From Mesorhizobium sp. RMAD-H1 (GTDB taxonomy: Bacteria; Pseudomonadota; Alphaproteobacteria; Rhizobiales; Rhizobiaceae): DNA of 64,000 nt. Of this stretch, positions 29,244 through 37,764 are shown in pieces (the first letter of the stretch is position 1; the number at the start of each line of letters is the position of its first letter). The notes below the pieces were generated by a model that saw only the letters and a list, made by a program, of their open reading frames with translations, was not told the origin of the DNA and did no database searches. The stretch is from assembly GCF_014191375.1 (NCBI RefSeq), contig NZ_JACHWN010000008.1:62001-126000 (forward strand). The letters run 5' to 3'. Position numbers and translations under genes: made by a program.

Positions 29244-30239
29244 TCAAAACACCTTCGAGAACTCGTCGATGTTCTTGGCGTCATAGACGAACGGATCAGC
29301 CATTGCCGCCTCACCATTCTCGCCGATCTTGATCTTGCCCATGCGGCCAGCGTCCACTTCGCTGCCCGGCTTGCCGTCGGTGTCGCCCTTGACGAGGCGG
29401 TAGGCGATTTGCGTGGCGGAGTAGCCGAGGTCGATGGGGTTCCAGATGGCGAATTCCTTCGTCGCGCCCGACTTGATCGCGCCTGCCATTTCGGAGGGAA
29501 GGCCGAGGCCGGTGACATAGACCTGGCCGATCTTGCCGGCATCCTTGACTGCCTGCGAGGCGGCGAGGACGCCCACCGTGGTCGGCGCGACGATGACCTT
29601 GACGTTCGGCTGCGAGGTGAGCAAGCCTTGCGCCTCACGGTAGCTCTTGTCGGCCAGATCGTCGCCATAGACCGTGGTGACGAGGTTGAGGCCCGGATAT
29701 TTCGAGAGCTGCTTCTTCATCTCGTCAATCCAGATGTTCTGGTTGGTCGAGGTGGTGGTGGCAGAGAGAATGGCGAAGTCGCCCTTGCCGTCAGGCAGAT
29801 GATCGGCGGCGAGCTTCAGGCACATATTGCCGATCAGCTCGTTGGACGACGGGTTCAGGTGCATGATGCGGCCTGCGGGCGCGACGCCCGAATCCCACGA
29901 AATGACCTTGATGCCGCGCTGCGCCGCCTTCTTCAAAGCGGGCACCACCGCATCGGGATCGTTGGCGGAGATGGCGATGGCGTCGACGCCCTGCGCGATC
30001 AACGCGTTGATGACCTCGATCTGGCCTTCCGCCGTGGTGGTGGTCGGGCCGGTGTAGATCACCTCGACATCGCCCAGTTCCTTCGCCGCTTCCTGCGCGC
30101 CCTTGTTGGCCGCCTCGAAGAAGCCGTTGCCCAGCGACTTGACGACGAGCGCGATCTTGACCGGATCGGCATGGGCCTGGCTGGCGACCATGGACACGGC
30201 GATAGCCAGCCCAAGCGCCAGTTTCTTCAATAGTTTCAT
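29244..30239 (-). CDS. rhaS: Rhamnose-binding periplasmic protein RhaS
   Basis: Periplasmic binding protein of the CUT2 rhamnose importer, 331 residues. The signal peptide is KKLALGLAIAVSMVASQAHA. The body is a type-I periplasmic-binding fold (KIALVVKSLGNGFFEAANKG, GVDAIAISANDPDAV, KVISWDSGVAPAGR, VTGLGLPSEMA). It should be the most highly expressed product of the operon; the repeat downstream could help by holding the upstream message. It starts 45 bp after the rhaR stop. Confidence 0.92.
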   Translation of the reverse strand: MKLLKKLALGLAIAVSMVASQAHADPVKIALVVKSLGNGFFEAANKGAQEAAKELGDVEVIYTGPTTTTAEGQIEVINALIAQGVDAIAISANDPDAVVPALKKAAQRGIKVISWDSGVAPAGRIMHLNPSSNELIGNMCLKLAADHLPDGKGDFAILSATTTSTNQNIWIDEMKKQLSKYPGLNLVTTVYGDDLADKSYREAQGLLTSQPNVKVIVAPTTVGVLAASQAVKDAGKIGQVYVTGLGLPSEMAGAIKSGATKEFAIWNPIDLGYSATQIAYRLVKGDTDGKPGSEVDAGRMGKIKIGENGEAAMADPFVYDAKNIDEFSKVF

Positions 30240-30284
30240 GTGTTGGTCCTCCCTTGGTTACTCTCCACGCCTCCCCCGTTGCCC

Positions 30285-31097
30285 TCATGCCACGGAAGAG
30301 GAATCCTCCTTCTTCGCCGCCGCGGCGGTCTGCGTCACGATCAGCTGAATCCCTGCATCCTCCACCATGCGCCGCGCGGCGTCCGACAGCCCATCATCGG
30401 TGATGATGGTCGTCACCCGCGTGAGCGGGCAGAGGATCAGGCTCGACCGGCGGGTGAATTTGGTCGAATCCACCATCAGCACCAGTTCGTCCGCCTGGTT
30501 GATCAGCTTCTGCTCGCTCTGGATGATCAGCGCGTCGGATTCCATGACGCCCAACGGGCCGACCCCTTGAGACCCCATGAACATGCGGCGCGCATAGAAA
30601 TTGCGCGTCACGTCATTGTCGAAGGGGGAGAGGATCAGGCTCTGCTCGCGATAGATCGCGCCGCCGGGCACGATGACCGTGCTCTTCGAATGCTTGACCA
30701 GATGCTCCGCGATGGCGAAGGAATTGGTCAGCACCTGCAGGCGCCGCGCCGCCAGATAATGCACCATCTGGAAGGTCGTCGTGCCGCCATTGATGATGAC
30801 CGCGTCGCCTTCCTCGCACAGCGCCACGGCCTCGCGGGCGATAGCGCGCTTCTTGTCGATATTCTCGGATTCGGACACACGGAACGGACGCCCGGCGAGG
30901 CTCGCAAGCTGCGGCGGATGCACAGCCTCCGCGCCGCCACGCACCCGGCGAAGGCGGCCCTGCACATGCAGGCTGGCAATGTCACGGCGGATCGTCGCTT
31001 CCGATGCCTCGGTCAGCTCGACAATATCCTGGATGGTGACGACCGGCTTTTCCTGGACAGCGCTCAGGATGATGCGGTGGCGTTCGCGTTCGTGCAT
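30285..31097 (-). CDS. rhaR: DeoR family regulator of rhamnose catabolism
   Basis: The 270-residue DeoR/GlpR-type repressor has a winged helix-turn-helix at residues 1-60 (VTIQDIVELTEASEATIRRD, LHVQGRLRRVRGG) and a sugar-phosphate-sensing DeoRC domain (EGDAVIINGGTTTFQMVHYL, VIVPGGAIYREQ, MFMGSQGV, LMVDSTKF). It is the first gene of the rhaRSTPQUK operon and divergent from rhaD. The intergenic region carries four related 10-bp motifs between two consensus -35 boxes, consistent with negative control of both promoters. Confidence 0.92.
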   Translation of the reverse strand: MHERERHRIILSAVQEKPVVTIQDIVELTEASEATIRRDIASLHVQGRLRRVRGGAEAVHPPQLASLAGRPFRVSESENIDKKRAIAREAVALCEEGDAVIINGGTTTFQMVHYLAARRLQVLTNSFAIAEHLVKHSKSTVIVPGGAIYREQSLILSPFDNDVTRNFYARRMFMGSQGVGPLGVMESDALIIQSEQKLINQADELVLMVDSTKFTRRSSLILCPLTRVTTIITDDGLSDAARRMVEDAGIQLIVTQTAAAAKKEDSSSVA

Positions 31098-31115
31098 GGC
31101 TCCTCCCTCGGTTTA

Positions 31116-31144
31116 GGTATCCGCAGTTCATGCGCGTTTGTCAA
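31116..31144 (-). promoter_or_regulatory. Predicted rhaR promoter
   Basis: On the minus strand TTGACA (31144-31139) is followed by a 17-bp spacer and GATACC (31121-31116). The -35 box overlaps the first operator repeat at 31141, so repressor binding would block it. Confidence 0.5.
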
Positions 31145-31200
31145 TCATGTTCAATCATGAATTTTCATATGTGCGCTGCAACATGATCGATTATGATTGT
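31141..31200. promoter_or_regulatory. Four-copy operator array between rhaR and rhaD
   Basis: TCAATCATGT (31141-31150) and TCAATCATGA (31151-31160) are direct 10-bp repeats. After a 20-bp spacer come ACATGATCGA (31181-31190) and TTATGATTGT (31191-31200), which are the same motif inverted (9/10 and 8/10 matches). Such paired sites at one helical turn are a good candidate for RhaR tetramer binding. The inference rests on pattern and position. Confidence 0.6.
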
Positions 31201-31206
31201 TTTGGA

Positions 31207-31235
31207 TTGACAGTGAAAGTTCGCTTGCGCATATC
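31207..31235 (+). promoter_or_regulatory. Predicted rhaDI promoter
   Basis: TTGACA (31207-31212), 17-bp spacer and CATATC (31230-31235). It lies directly next to the operator array. The predicted leader is about 130 nt and includes the palindromic element at 31246-31354. Confidence 0.45.
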
Positions 31236-31245
31236 TCCTATCCAG

Positions 31246-31354
31246 CCGTCATCCTCGGGCTTGTCCCGAGGATCTGCGACGGAAGAGGAAAAGCAATTAC
31301 CGTTCTGGCAGATCGTACTGCCGTAGATTCTCGGGACAAGCCCGAGAATGACGG
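31246..31354. repeat. Palindromic element in the rhaD 5' leader
   Basis: Outer arms CCGTCATCCTCGGG and CCCGAGAATGACGGG are inverted near-copies, and each half has its own small palindrome (CCTCGGG/CCCGAGG, CTCGGG/CCCGAG). This type of element is common in alphaproteobacterial genomes. It sits between the predicted promoter and the rhaD ribosome-binding site. Confidence 0.8.
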
Positions 31355-31374
31355 GTGTTGAAAGGGAGGATGAG

Positions 31375-33471
31375 ATGGCGGCGCAATTCCAGCTTCTGGA
31401 AAACCGTTGGGATGATGGATATGCGGCGGGGCTGGATGAGCCGGGCAAGCTGCTTTACCGCTCCAATCTGCTGGGAGCCGACAAGCGCATCACCAATTAT
31501 GGCGGCGGCAACACCTCGGCCAAGGTGACTGAGACCGATCCGCTGACGGGCGAGCCGGTCGAGGTGCTTTGGGTCAAGGGCTCGGGCGGCGATGTCGGCA
31601 CCATCAAGCTCGACGGGTTCGCGACGCTCTATCAGGACAAGCTCAACGCGCTGAAAGGCATTTACACGGGCGTCGCGGATGAGGACCGCATGGTCGGCTT
31701 CCTGCCGCATTGCACCTTCAACCTCAATCCCCGCGCAGCCTCCATCGATACGCCGCTGCACGGTTTTGTTCCCTATCGCCATGTGGATCATATGCACCCG
31801 GACGCGATTATTGCTATCGCCGCGTCCAAGAATTCGAAAGAACTAACCAAGGAAATCTTCGGCGACGAGATCGGCTGGCTGCCGTGGCGGCGGCCGGGCT
31901 TTCAGTTGGGGCTCGATCTCGAGGCCTTTGTGAAGGCAAACCCGCAGGCCAAGGGCGTGGTGCTGGAAAGCCACGGCCTTTTCACCTGGGCCGACGACGC
32001 CAAGGCCTGTTATGAGCTTACCCTCGATGTGATCAACAGGGCGATCCGCTGGCTGGCGGAAACGACGGAAGGCAAGGCGGCATTCGGCGGGGCGGTTGCT
32101 CAAAGCCTCGAACCGGCTGAGCGCCGCGCCATCGCCGCCCGCCTGATGCCTGTCATCCGTGGGCTCATCGGCAAGGCGGAACGCAAGCTCGGCCATTTCG
32201 ACGATCAGGCCGCCGTGCTCGAATTCGTCAACTCCAGGGATCTTCGTCCGCTCGCCGCGCTCGGAACCAGCTGCCCGGACCATTTCCTGCGCACCAAGAT
32301 CCGCCCGCTGGTCATCGATTTCGACCCGGCGAAGCCGGATGTCGATGCCGTGCTGGCGGGGCTGGAGAAGGCGCTGGAAGATTACCGCGTCGACTACACG
32401 CGCTATTACGAGGCGTGCAAGCACGACAATTCGCCTGCGATGCGCGATCCCAACCCGGTGATCTTCCTCGTGCCCGGCGTCGGCATGTTCTCTTTCGCCC
32501 GCGACAAGGCGACGGCGCGGATTGCCGGCGAGTTCTATGTCAACGCCATCAATGTGATGCGCGGTGCCTCGTCGGTGTCGGAATATCAGGGCCTGCCGGA
32601 GCAGGAGGCCTTCGACATCGAATATTGGCTGCTGGAGGAAGCGAAGCTTCAGCGCATGCCGAAGCCGAAGAGCCTCGCGGGCCGCGTCGCGCTCATCACC
32701 GGCGGGGCGGGCGGCATTGGTCGGGCCACGGCGGAACGGCTGGCGGGTGAAGGCGCGTGCGTCGTGCTCGCCGATATCGACGCGGGGGCGCTGAAAGCCA
32801 CGCATGACGAATTTGCGAAGCGCTTCGGCGCGGATGTGGTGCGTCAGCTGGCGCTCAATGTGACTGACGAAGCGGGCGTCATCGCCGCTTTTGCCGAGAC
32901 TGCGGTGGAGTTCGGCGGGCTCGACATTCTCGTCTCGAATGCCGGCATCGCCTCCTCCGCGCCCATCGAGGCGACGGAGCTTTCCATGTGGAACCGCAAT
33001 ATCGACATTCTCGCGACCGGCTATTTCCTTGTCTCGCGCGAGGCGTTCCGCCTGTTCCGCCGCCAGAAGCTCGGCGGCAATGTGGTGTTCGTCGCCTCCA
33101 AGAACGGCCTCGCCGCCTCGCCCGGCGCATCGGCCTATTGCGCGGCCAAGGCAGCGGAAATCCATCTGGCGCGGTGTCTGGCGCTGGAAGGGGCGGACGC
33201 CGGTATCCGGGTGAATACGGTCAATCCGGATGCGGTGCTGCGCGGCTCGAAGATCTGGAACGGCGAATGGCGCGAGCAGCGCGCGGCGTCATCGAAGATC
33301 GAGGTCAGCGATCTGGAGGAGCACTACCGCAACCGCTCGCTGCTGAAACTCAACGTGTTCCCGGAGGATATTGCGGAGGCGGTGTATTTCCTGGCGTCCG
33401 ATGCTTCGGCCAAATCGACGGGGAATATCATCAATGTCGATGCGGGGAATGCGCAGAGTTTTACGCGGTGA
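31375..33471 (+). CDS. rhaD: Bifunctional rhamnulose-1-phosphate aldolase / alcohol dehydrogenase
   Basis: The 698-residue fusion probably cleaves L-rhamnulose-1-phosphate to DHAP and L-lactaldehyde, then oxidises or reduces lactaldehyde. The N-terminal half is a class-II aldolase/adducin domain (NYGGGNTSAKV, LWVKGSGGDVGT, HVDHMHPDA, ESHGLFTW). From about residue 433 an SDR domain follows (ITGGAGGIGRAT, SNAGIA, catalytic Y588 and K592 in YCAAK, NPDAVLRGS). The ATG at 31375 follows AGGGAGGA. In R. leguminosarum rhaD and rhaI are divergent from rhaR, exactly as here. Confidence 0.93.
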   Translation: MAAQFQLLENRWDDGYAAGLDEPGKLLYRSNLLGADKRITNYGGGNTSAKVTETDPLTGEPVEVLWVKGSGGDVGTIKLDGFATLYQDKLNALKGIYTGVADEDRMVGFLPHCTFNLNPRAASIDTPLHGFVPYRHVDHMHPDAIIAIAASKNSKELTKEIFGDEIGWLPWRRPGFQLGLDLEAFVKANPQAKGVVLESHGLFTWADDAKACYELTLDVINRAIRWLAETTEGKAAFGGAVAQSLEPAERRAIAARLMPVIRGLIGKAERKLGHFDDQAAVLEFVNSRDLRPLAALGTSCPDHFLRTKIRPLVIDFDPAKPDVDAVLAGLEKALEDYRVDYTRYYEACKHDNSPAMRDPNPVIFLVPGVGMFSFARDKATARIAGEFYVNAINVMRGASSVSEYQGLPEQEAFDIEYWLLEEAKLQRMPKPKSLAGRVALITGGAGGIGRATAERLAGEGACVVLADIDAGALKATHDEFAKRFGADVVRQLALNVTDEAGVIAAFAETAVEFGGLDILVSNAGIASSAPIEATELSMWNRNIDILATGYFLVSREAFRLFRRQKLGGNVVFVASKNGLAASPGASAYCAAKAAEIHLARCLALEGADAGIRVNTVNPDAVLRGSKIWNGEWREQRAASSKIEVSDLEEHYRNRSLLKLNVFPEDIAEAVYFLASDASAKSTGNIINVDAGNAQSFTR

Positions 33472-33498
33472 GGGTGGCCAATCGTTAAACAAGACGCG

Positions 33499-33661
33499 TG
33501 AGACACCCCCCTCTGCCCTGCCGGGCATCTCCCCCTCAAGGGGGGAGATTGGCTTTCATGAATGCTCGGCACCATCGCCACGTTGCAGAATCGACGCGGA
33601 GCGTGATGTCAGCCAATCTCCCCCCTTGAGGGGGAGATGTCCGGCAGGACAGAGGGGGGTG
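33499..33661 (-). repeat. Rhizobial palindromic element, copy 8
   Basis: Same family as the element at 10181, minus orientation. It is inserted between rhaD and rhaI, two genes expected to be co-transcribed. Confidence 0.85.
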
Positions 33662-33687
33662 ATCCAGTGACAACGAGGGAGGAAGAC

Positions 33688-34980
33688 ATGGCTGAGACAA
33701 GAATATCGGCGAACATCATCGCCGACGAAAACGCCGCGCGTGAAGGTGCGCTCAGGAGCGATTATGAGGCGCTGGGGGATCATCTCGCGCGCCGGAGTGT
33801 CGATATCGAGGCGATCACCGCCAAGGTGGCCGATTTCTTCGTCGCGGTTCCGTCATGGGGCGTGGGGACGGGCGGGACGCGTTTTGCCCGCTTTCCCGGC
33901 ATTGGCGAGCCGCGCAACATCTTCGACAAGCTCGATGATTGCGCCGTCATCCATGAGCTGACGCGGGCGACGCCGACCGTATCGCTGCATATTCCGTGGG
34001 ACAAGGCGGACCCGAGGGAGCTGAAGGCCAAGGCGGATGCGCTGGGGCTGGGCTTCGACGCCATGAATTCCAACAGTTTTTCCGACGCGCCGGACCAGAC
34101 GCATTCCTATAAATACGGCTCGCTCAGCCATGTGGACTGCGCGGTGCGGGCGCAGGCGATCGAGCACAATGTCGAGTGCATCGAGATCGGCGAGGCCATC
34201 GGCTCCAAGGCGCTGACGGTGTGGATCGGCGATGGGTCGAATTTCCCCGGACAGTCGAATTTCACGCGGGCCTTCGAGCGTTATCTCGATTCGATGGGCC
34301 AGATTTACAAGAACCTGCCCGACGACTGGCGCATCTTCTCCGAGCACAAGATGTATGAGCCGGCCTTCTATTCGACGGTCGTGCAGGACTGGGGCACGAA
34401 CTATCTCATCGCCTCGACGCTGGGCGAGAAGGCGTTCTGCCTCGTCGATCTCGGCCATCACGCGCCCAACACCAATATCGAGATGATCGTGGCGCGGCTC
34501 ATCCAGTTCGGCAAGCTCGGCGGTTTCCACTTCAACGATTCCAAATATGGCGACGATGATCTGGACGCGGGCGCTATCGAGCCTTACCGATTGTTCCTCG
34601 TCTTCAACGAGCTGGTGGATGCGGAATATCGCGGCGTGAAGGGTTTTCACCCCGCGCATATGATCGACCAGTCGCACAATGTCACCGACCCGATCGAAAG
34701 CCTCATCTCCAGCGCCAATGAAATCCGCCGCGCTTATGCGCAGGCGCTGCTGGTGGATCGCGAAGCGCTATCGGGTTATCAAGACGAGAACGACGCGCTG
34801 ATGGCGTCCGAGACGCTGAAGCGCGCCTACCGCACCGATGTCGAGCCCATCCTAGCCGAAGCCCGCCGCCGCGCGGGCGGTGCCATCGATCCGGTGGCGG
34901 CTTACCGCGCAAGTGGATATCGGCGGAAAGTGGGTGAGGAGCGCCCGGCGGTGAAGGGCGGCAGCGGGGGGATCGTTTAG
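33688..34980 (+). CDS. rhaI: L-rhamnose isomerase (rhizobial type)
   Basis: RhaI converts L-rhamnose to L-rhamnulose. The 430-residue protein is a xylose-isomerase-like TIM barrel of the RhaI subgroup found in rhizobia and Pseudomonas (VGTGGTRFARFPG, LHIPWDKAD, GFDAMNSNSFSD, EIGEAIGSKALTVWIGDGS, EHKMYEPAFYSTVVQDWGT, LVDLGHHAPNTNIEM, GFHFNDSKYGDDDLDAG). Histidine and acidic residues in these segments fit a two-metal site. The ATG at 33688 has a strong GAGGGAGGA upstream. Its stop overlaps the LysR stop on the other strand by 3-4 bp. Confidence 0.93.
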   Translation: MAETRISANIIADENAAREGALRSDYEALGDHLARRSVDIEAITAKVADFFVAVPSWGVGTGGTRFARFPGIGEPRNIFDKLDDCAVIHELTRATPTVSLHIPWDKADPRELKAKADALGLGFDAMNSNSFSDAPDQTHSYKYGSLSHVDCAVRAQAIEHNVECIEIGEAIGSKALTVWIGDGSNFPGQSNFTRAFERYLDSMGQIYKNLPDDWRIFSEHKMYEPAFYSTVVQDWGTNYLIASTLGEKAFCLVDLGHHAPNTNIEMIVARLIQFGKLGGFHFNDSKYGDDDLDAGAIEPYRLFLVFNELVDAEYRGVKGFHPAHMIDQSHNVTDPIESLISSANEIRRAYAQALLVDREALSGYQDENDALMASETLKRAYRTDVEPILAEARRRAGGAIDPVAAYRASGYRRKVGEERPAVKGGSGGIV

Positions 34981-35858
34981 GCGAAACGGCTTCTCTCGCT
35001 TTCGACGAGATCGGAGATGAAGCCGGATACAGCGGTGACGCGGCGCAGCGTGCGCGCCGATTCATGATAGGCAAGCCAATAGGAGCGCCGGATGACGCGT
35101 TCCGGCAGGACGGGCACCAGATCGGCGTGCTCGCGCGCGATGAAGGCGTGGAGAATACCGATCCCCGCACCGGCCTTCACCGCCTCGACCTGCCCGAGCG
35201 CGCTCGACACTTCGAAAGCCGGCTTCCAGTCGCGGCTGATCTCGGACGCATAGTTGAGCGACGGGCTGATGACGAGATCCTCGACATAGCCGACGAGCCG
35301 GTGTGAACCGAGTTCTTCCACCGACTGTGGGATGCCGTGCTCCTGCAGATAGCGGGCATGGGCGTAGAGGCCGAGCGTGTAATCCACCAGCTTGCGGGCA
35401 ATGAGCCGACCCTGGTCCGGCCGGTCGACCGTGATGGCGATATCGGCCTCGCGCCGCGAGAGCGAAAAGGAGCGCGGCACCGGCACGAGCTGGATGGTGA
35501 GATCGGGATAGCGCGCGGTGAGGGATGCAAGCCGTGGGGCGAGGAAGGTCACGCCGAAGCCATCCGGCGCGCCGATTCTGACCGTGCCCGATATCGCCAC
35601 ATCGGCATCGCCGACGTGGGCGCGGGCGGCGAGCATTTCCGCCTCCATGCGCTCGGCAGAGAGCAGGAATTCCTCGCCGGCCTGCGTCAATTCCGAGCCG
35701 TTGGTCCGCCTGGTGAGCAAGGTGGTGTTGAGTGCGGTTTCCAGCGCGGTGAGGCGGCGTGCCACGGTGGTATGGTTGAGCCCGAGCCTGCGCGCTGCAC
35801 CCAAGATCTGGCCGGCGCGCGCGACCGCCAGGAATATGCGGATGTCATCCCAGTTCAT
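34977..35858 (-). CDS. LysR family transcriptional regulator
   Basis: The 293-residue regulator has an N-terminal winged helix (MNWDDIRIFLAVARAGQILG, LGLNHTTVARRLTALE) and a LysR substrate domain (VRIGAPDGFGVTFLAPRL, ADIAITVDRP). The GxxxTTVARR helix resembles regulators that sit beside aldehyde dehydrogenase genes. It is divergent from mmsA with 123 bp between the starts and is the likely regulator of that gene. Its effector is unknown. Confidence 0.88.
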   Translation of the reverse strand: MNWDDIRIFLAVARAGQILGAARRLGLNHTTVARRLTALETALNTTLLTRRTNGSELTQAGEEFLLSAERMEAEMLAARAHVGDADVAISGTVRIGAPDGFGVTFLAPRLASLTARYPDLTIQLVPVPRSFSLSRREADIAITVDRPDQGRLIARKLVDYTLGLYAHARYLQEHGIPQSVEELGSHRLVGYVEDLVISPSLNYASEISRDWKPAFEVSSALGQVEAVKAGAGIGILHAFIAREHADLVPVLPERVIRRSYWLAYHESARTLRRVTAVSGFISDLVESERSRFA

Positions 35859-35908
35859 GGGGTATGATTACTCTAGTTTTCGCACAACGGATACGCCTTT
35901 GCGCGCCT

Positions 35909-35926
35909 TGCAATATGAAATTTGCA
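35909..35926. promoter_or_regulatory. Candidate LysR box upstream of mmsA
   Basis: TGCAA-N8-TTGCA (35909-35926) is a short dyad of the T-N11-A class, between the divergent LysR gene and mmsA. It is a pattern match without further support. Confidence 0.4.
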
Positions 35927-35981
35927 GAGCAATGATGCGCGCATAAATCCGGATAACCGAGACCACAAGGGAGAAGGCGCC

Positions 35982-37478
35982 ATGCGCAATATCGGTCATT
36001 TCATCGGCGGCAGGCATGTGGAGGGCAAGAGCGGGCGGACGGCCGATGTCTTCCAGCCGCTCGACGGCACGGTCCAGGGCAGGGTCGCGCTGGCGACCAA
36101 GGACGAGGTGCGCGCCGCGGTCGAGAATGCCAAGGCGGCCCAGCCGCAATGGGGCGCGACCAATCCGCAGCGCCGGGCGCGCATCCTGCGCAAGTTCCTC
36201 GAACTGGTCGAGGCGGAATATGACTCGCTCGCCGAGTTGCTCGCCCGCGAGCATGGAAAGACCATTCCGGATGCCAAGGGCGACATCCAGCGCGGCCTCG
36301 AGGTGGTGGAAGTCTGCCTGGGTTCGCCGCATATGCTGAAGGGTGAGTTCACCGATGGCGCCGGTCCGGGCATCGACACCTATTCGATGCGCCAGCCGCT
36401 CGGCGTCGTCGCCGGCATCACGCCGTTCAACTTTCCGGCGATGATCCCGCTGTGGAAGGCGGCGCCGGCGATCGCATGCGGCAATGCCTTCGTGCTGAAG
36501 CCGTCGGAGCGCGATCCGGGCGTGCCGATGCGCCTTGCCGAGCTGTTCATCGAGGCCGGGCTGCCCGCCGGCATCTTCAACGTCGTCAATGGCGACAAGG
36601 ATGCGGTCGACGCGCTGCTCGACGATCCCGACGTGAAGGCCATCGGCTTTGTCGGCTCGACGCCGATCGCGCAATATATCTATGCCCGCGGCTGCGCCAA
36701 CGGCAAGCGCGTCCAGTGCTTCGGCGGCGCCAAGAACCACATGATCATCATGCCGGATGCCGATATGGACCAGACGGTCGATGCGCTGATCGGCGCCGGC
36801 TATGGCTCGGCTGGCGAGCGCTGCATGGCGATCTCGGTTGCCGTGCCGGTGGGCCAGGAGACGGCGGACCGTCTGGTCGAGAGGCTTATCCCGCGCGTGG
36901 AAAGCCTGAAGGTGGGCCCCTCGACCGATGCCACCGCCGATTACGGCCCGCTGGTGACGAAGCAGGCGCTCGACCGCGTGCGCGGCTATGTCGATCTCGG
37001 CGTGCAGGAAGGGGCGAAGCTCGTCGTCGACGGGCGGAACTTCAAGATGCAGGGCTATGAGAACGGCTTCTATCTCGGCGGCTGCCTGTTCGACCACGTG
37101 ACGCCCGACATGCGCATCTACAAGGAAGAGATCTTCGGCCCGGTCCTCTCCGTGGTGCGGGCGAAGAACTACGAGGAAGCGCTGGCCCTGCCCAACGACC
37201 ATGAATATGGCAATGGCGTCGCCATCTTCACCCGTGACGGCGATGCGGCGCGCGATTTCGCAAGCCGTGTCCAGGTCGGCATGGTCGGCATCAACGTGCC
37301 GATCCCGGTGCCGATCGCCTATTACACCTTCGGCGGCTGGAAGGCTTCAGGCTTCGGCGATCTCAACCAGCACGGGCCGGACGCCTTCCGCTTCTATACC
37401 AAGACCAAGACCGTCACCTCGCGCTGGCCGTCCGGCGTGAAGGAAGGCGCGGAGTTCGTCATTCCGACGATGAGTTAG
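35982..37478 (+). CDS. mmsA: CoA-acylating methylmalonate-semialdehyde dehydrogenase
   Basis: MmsA oxidises (methyl)malonate semialdehyde to propionyl- or acetyl-CoA with NAD and CoA, in valine, inositol or beta-alanine breakdown. The 498-residue aldehyde dehydrogenase has GVVAGITPFNFPAMIPLW, GFVGSTPIAQYIY and the catalytic C281 in GSAGERCMAISV. It starts MRNIGHFIGGRHVEG after AAGGGAG. No valine or inositol genes are nearby, so the physiological pathway is uncertain. A diverged copy of its last 45 bp occurs at 37765-37809. Confidence 0.93.
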   Translation: MRNIGHFIGGRHVEGKSGRTADVFQPLDGTVQGRVALATKDEVRAAVENAKAAQPQWGATNPQRRARILRKFLELVEAEYDSLAELLAREHGKTIPDAKGDIQRGLEVVEVCLGSPHMLKGEFTDGAGPGIDTYSMRQPLGVVAGITPFNFPAMIPLWKAAPAIACGNAFVLKPSERDPGVPMRLAELFIEAGLPAGIFNVVNGDKDAVDALLDDPDVKAIGFVGSTPIAQYIYARGCANGKRVQCFGGAKNHMIIMPDADMDQTVDALIGAGYGSAGERCMAISVAVPVGQETADRLVERLIPRVESLKVGPSTDATADYGPLVTKQALDRVRGYVDLGVQEGAKLVVDGRNFKMQGYENGFYLGGCLFDHVTPDMRIYKEEIFGPVLSVVRAKNYEEALALPNDHEYGNGVAIFTRDGDAARDFASRVQVGMVGINVPIPVPIAYYTFGGWKASGFGDLNQHGPDAFRFYTKTKTVTSRWPSGVKEGAEFVIPTMS

Positions 37479-37511
37479 AGCGGCTCATGATTTGACGGAT
37501 CGCTGGCAATT

Positions 37512-37678
37512 TGCCCCTCACCCTTACCCTCTCCCCGTTCAACGGGGAGAGGGGGACGTCTGGCATCGCGGTCTCGCCACCGCCTGAAGCGCCTGGCAGA
37601 ACCAGGAAGATATGCTGCCGCTAACATCTATGCCCCCCTCTCCCCGTCCTGACGGGGAGAGGGTAAGGGTGAGGGGCA
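37512..37678. repeat. Palindromic element, CCCTCACCCTTACCCTCTCCCC type
   Basis: Left arm from TGCCCCTCACCCTTACCC with hairpin CTCCCCGTTCAACGGGGAG; right arm GGGTAAGGGTGAGGGGCA with CTCCCCGTCCTGACGGGGAG. This is a second family of rhizobial composite palindromes, distinct from the nine-copy family. It fills most of the 405-bp gap between mmsA and rpsP. Confidence 0.8.
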
Positions 37679-37764
37679 TTCCACAATGCTCCTACTTCTG
37701 CCTTAACGTGAAGTGCTCCAAATCGGACGGTTTTCCGTTTGCGCGTCCTTACCGCAATGTGGCG

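Noticed and set aside
10181-33661. CRISPR array from the repeated sequences
   Set aside because: Copies are about 170 bp, kilobases apart, in both orientations, and not separated by uniform spacers; no cas genes are present.
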